The notes under the pieces were generated by a model. It worked only from the letters and a program-made list of their open reading frames with translations. It had not been told where the DNA came from and made no database searches. The translations under genes and the position numbers were made by a program. DNA of 58,762 nucleotides from a virus: positions 1-58,762 of IMG/VR virus record IMGVR_UViG_3300035698_007528; one strand, given 5' to 3'. Shown here one piece after another: positions 57,616 through 58,762 of the stretch. Position 1 is the first letter of the stretch, and every line of letters starts with the position of its first letter.

Positions 57616-58378
57616 TGAGCACAATTAGACTTTCGTAGTCAATATGATGAACCGTGAGGCTGGCAACATCGCCGCATTCTGCGCATTTGTTGCCGTCGCG
57701 TTGGCGAATCTGTGCTCTGAGTTCATCGGTCCATTCAAACGGATATGGTTCACGAGACGTCCCGCCGCGCCAGTTGGGATGATTAGGCCCGCTTCGCTCT
57801 TGACTTTGAGCTTTCCCTTTGCATTTCATACTACAGAAACGAAAGTCATGGAAATGGCAGGGCATAACCCACACTTGTTTGCCGCAAATATCACAAGGGG
57901 TAAATTTCCCCCGCTTGCAAAGCTCAGAACCACATTCGCGGCTGCAAGTGCGCATCGTATGGCTTGCTTCTTTGACACGAAACGGTTTGCCGCAAATCTT
58001 GCAGATGCGATTGCGAGCATCTTCTTTTTCAGCAACGCGACACTTCATGCTGCAAAGGCGGCGACCATTCTTAAATTCTGTTGGCGTCACAATAAACGGC
58101 TGGTCGCACCATCGGCACAGAATCTCAAATCTTGTGCGACGCCCTTTGCTGGCGCAATCGTGGGAGCAGTAAACGTGTTTCCCTACTCGCTGACTAACGT
58201 AGGCTGTGACAGGCTTCCCGCAGGTAGCGCACGGTTCTGTGGTCATCGTGGGGCCAGCAACCGATTTACGACTAGCTTCATAACATGCGCGGTCACAAAA
58301 ACGTCGGTCTGGATTGCTTTTGCGCGTAGTTGTTTTCCCGCAATATGGGCAGGTAACGGTAGTAATTTTTTGTCCCAT
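57605..58378 (-). CDS. HNH endonuclease with five zinc ribbons, frameshifted near the end
   Basis: A 257-residue protein on the - strand from ATG 58378 behind AAGGGAG. Five CxxC...C(x3)C zinc ribbons in series (CPYCGK, CATCGK, CRWCDQ, CKICGK, CDICGK) precede 'RDGNKCAECGDVASLTVHHI', the start of the HNH core. The second half of the core is in another frame (57489-57615). The only - strand gene here, AT-rich compared with flanking genes, and placed between virion genes: the mark of a homing endonuclease insertion. Confidence 0.7.
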   Translation of the reverse strand: MGQKITTVTCPYCGKTTTRKSNPDRRFCDRACYEASRKSVAGPTMTTEPCATCGKPVTAYVSQRVGKHVYCSHDCASKGRRTRFEILCRWCDQPFIVTPTEFKNGRRLCSMKCRVAEKEDARNRICKICGKPFRVKEASHTMRTCSRECGSELCKRGKFTPCDICGKQVWVMPCHFHDFRFCSMKCKGKAQSQERSGPNHPNWRGGTSREPYPFEWTDELRAQIRQRDGNKCAECGDVASLTVHHIDYESLIVLIRT

Positions 58379-58406
58379 GCTCTAGCTCCCTTCTTAACTT
58401 GGTGCA

Positions 58407-58435
58407 AGTATACCACACCTGCACAAGGAGAACAA
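58407..58435 (-). promoter_or_regulatory. Promoter of HNH gene
   Basis: On the - strand: TTGTTC (58435-58430), 17-base spacer, TATACT (58412-58407), 29 bases before the HNH start. It also lies in the gap before the + strand gene at 58440, so the two genes are divergent. Confidence 0.55.
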
Positions 58436-58439
58436 GTTT

Positions 58440-58762
58440 ATGTCTGCTAATGGTTTCTGCCAAGTAACGTATGGAGCAAGCACATGGTCTACTATAGGGA
58501 CGCCCTCAGTTGGTCCTGCAGACATGGCAAACGCGGACAAGATTTTTCCTGGCGGTTATAGTTGGACCTCAGATGCCGCCGATGAGGGCGTAACTATCTC
58601 GGCAGCGGGCTTAGACGTAATGCAGAGCTATGTTTTGCGCGTTCTTGCGTACTGTACCCAGGCCGATGATATCCGAATTATCATCTGGGATGATACGAAC
58701 GCAGAGCAGGCTAGGGGAACGGCAAACTTTGACTTTGGGGCAGCTTCTAGCCGGACTGTTCC
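58440..58762 (+). CDS. Hypothetical virion protein, 3'-partial
   Basis: ATG 58440 behind AAGGAG opens a frame that runs out of the window. It reads MSANGFCQVTYGASTWSTIG, with later 'MQSYVLRVLAYCTQADDIRI' strands. It lies in the head-protein region and has weak pattern resemblance to the partial protein at the left edge. Function unknown. Confidence 0.55.
   Translation, partial: MSANGFCQVTYGASTWSTIGTPSVGPADMANADKIFPGGYSWTSDAADEGVTISAAGLDVMQSYVLRVLAYCTQADDIRIIIWDDTNAEQARGTANFDFGAASSRTV

Noticed and set aside
1-58762. tRNA, rRNA and CRISPR loci
   Set aside because: I looked for T-loop-like GTTCRA motifs, long conserved RNA stretches and regular repeats and found no convincing candidate.
1-58762. 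UGA reassigned to tryptophan genome-wide, to explain the two in-frame UGAs
   Set aside because: UGA ends many genes here, often inside ATGA overlaps, and reading through those gives no sensible protein; only local recoding or mutation remains.

Overview
The window is almost entirely one tailed-phage (siphovirus-type) genome. All confidently read genes run on the + strand, except one HNH nuclease gene (57489-58378). Genes are tightly packed with ATGA, GTGA and TAATG stop/start overlaps. I see no tRNA gene, CRISPR array, integrase or transposase. Several phage-encoded exported proteins carry proline/threonine-rich linkers, and one ends in a linker plus a 'WLPLLMK'-like tail. Both are typical of secreted proteins of Chloroflexota (Anaerolineae/Caldilineae), so a chloroflexotal host is my best inference. 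Promoters match the housekeeping sigma consensus (TTGACA-17-TATAAT).

Layout. Both window edges fall inside head-structural genes, so the sequence looks like an arbitrarily opened circular map. From the left edge: small virion or membrane genes (3-1279); three virion-associated putative effector genes sharing a GGPGSGN[W/F]GHxGIKG module (1287-5106; JAB-like, GNAT-like and ADP-ribosyltransferase-like domains); prohead protease/scaffold (5331); putative decoration protein (6741); major capsid protein (7322); a beta-helix protein (8917); head-tail connectors (9882-11536); major tail protein fused to an Asp-box propeller (11529); tail assembly chaperone with a probable +1 frameshift (13193-14045); 1845-residue tape measure (14046); tail tip and fibre (19599-24586); exported proteins and holin-like membrane proteins (25283-27283). 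A terminator and a consensus promoter then start the early region (27400-41498). It contains a regulator, ParB-like protein, replication initiator, DnaC-type loader, possible annealing protein, pentapeptide-repeat protein and RusA resolvase. A ParB-like / radical SAM / ParB-like / radical SAM cassette follows (41552-45141). Terminase small subunit, HNH protein, terminase large subunit, endolysin, portal, MuF-type minor head protein and capsid-associated genes complete the circle.

Most striking signals: (1) the AT-rich octamer GATTATCA occurs 29 times on the + strand and, as far as I can find, never on the - strand. It is read in all three frames inside genes, so it is a DNA- or RNA-level polar signal. 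(2) The paired ParB-like/radical SAM cassette. (3) The effector cassette with a shared linker, next to the prohead protease. (4) Three short promoter-to-terminator units that look like small RNAs or attenuators, one of them on the - strand with an operator-like inverted repeat. (5) Two in-frame UGA codons inside otherwise convincing small genes, each followed by a hairpin.

All functional calls come from reading sequence and motifs by eye; no database search was run.
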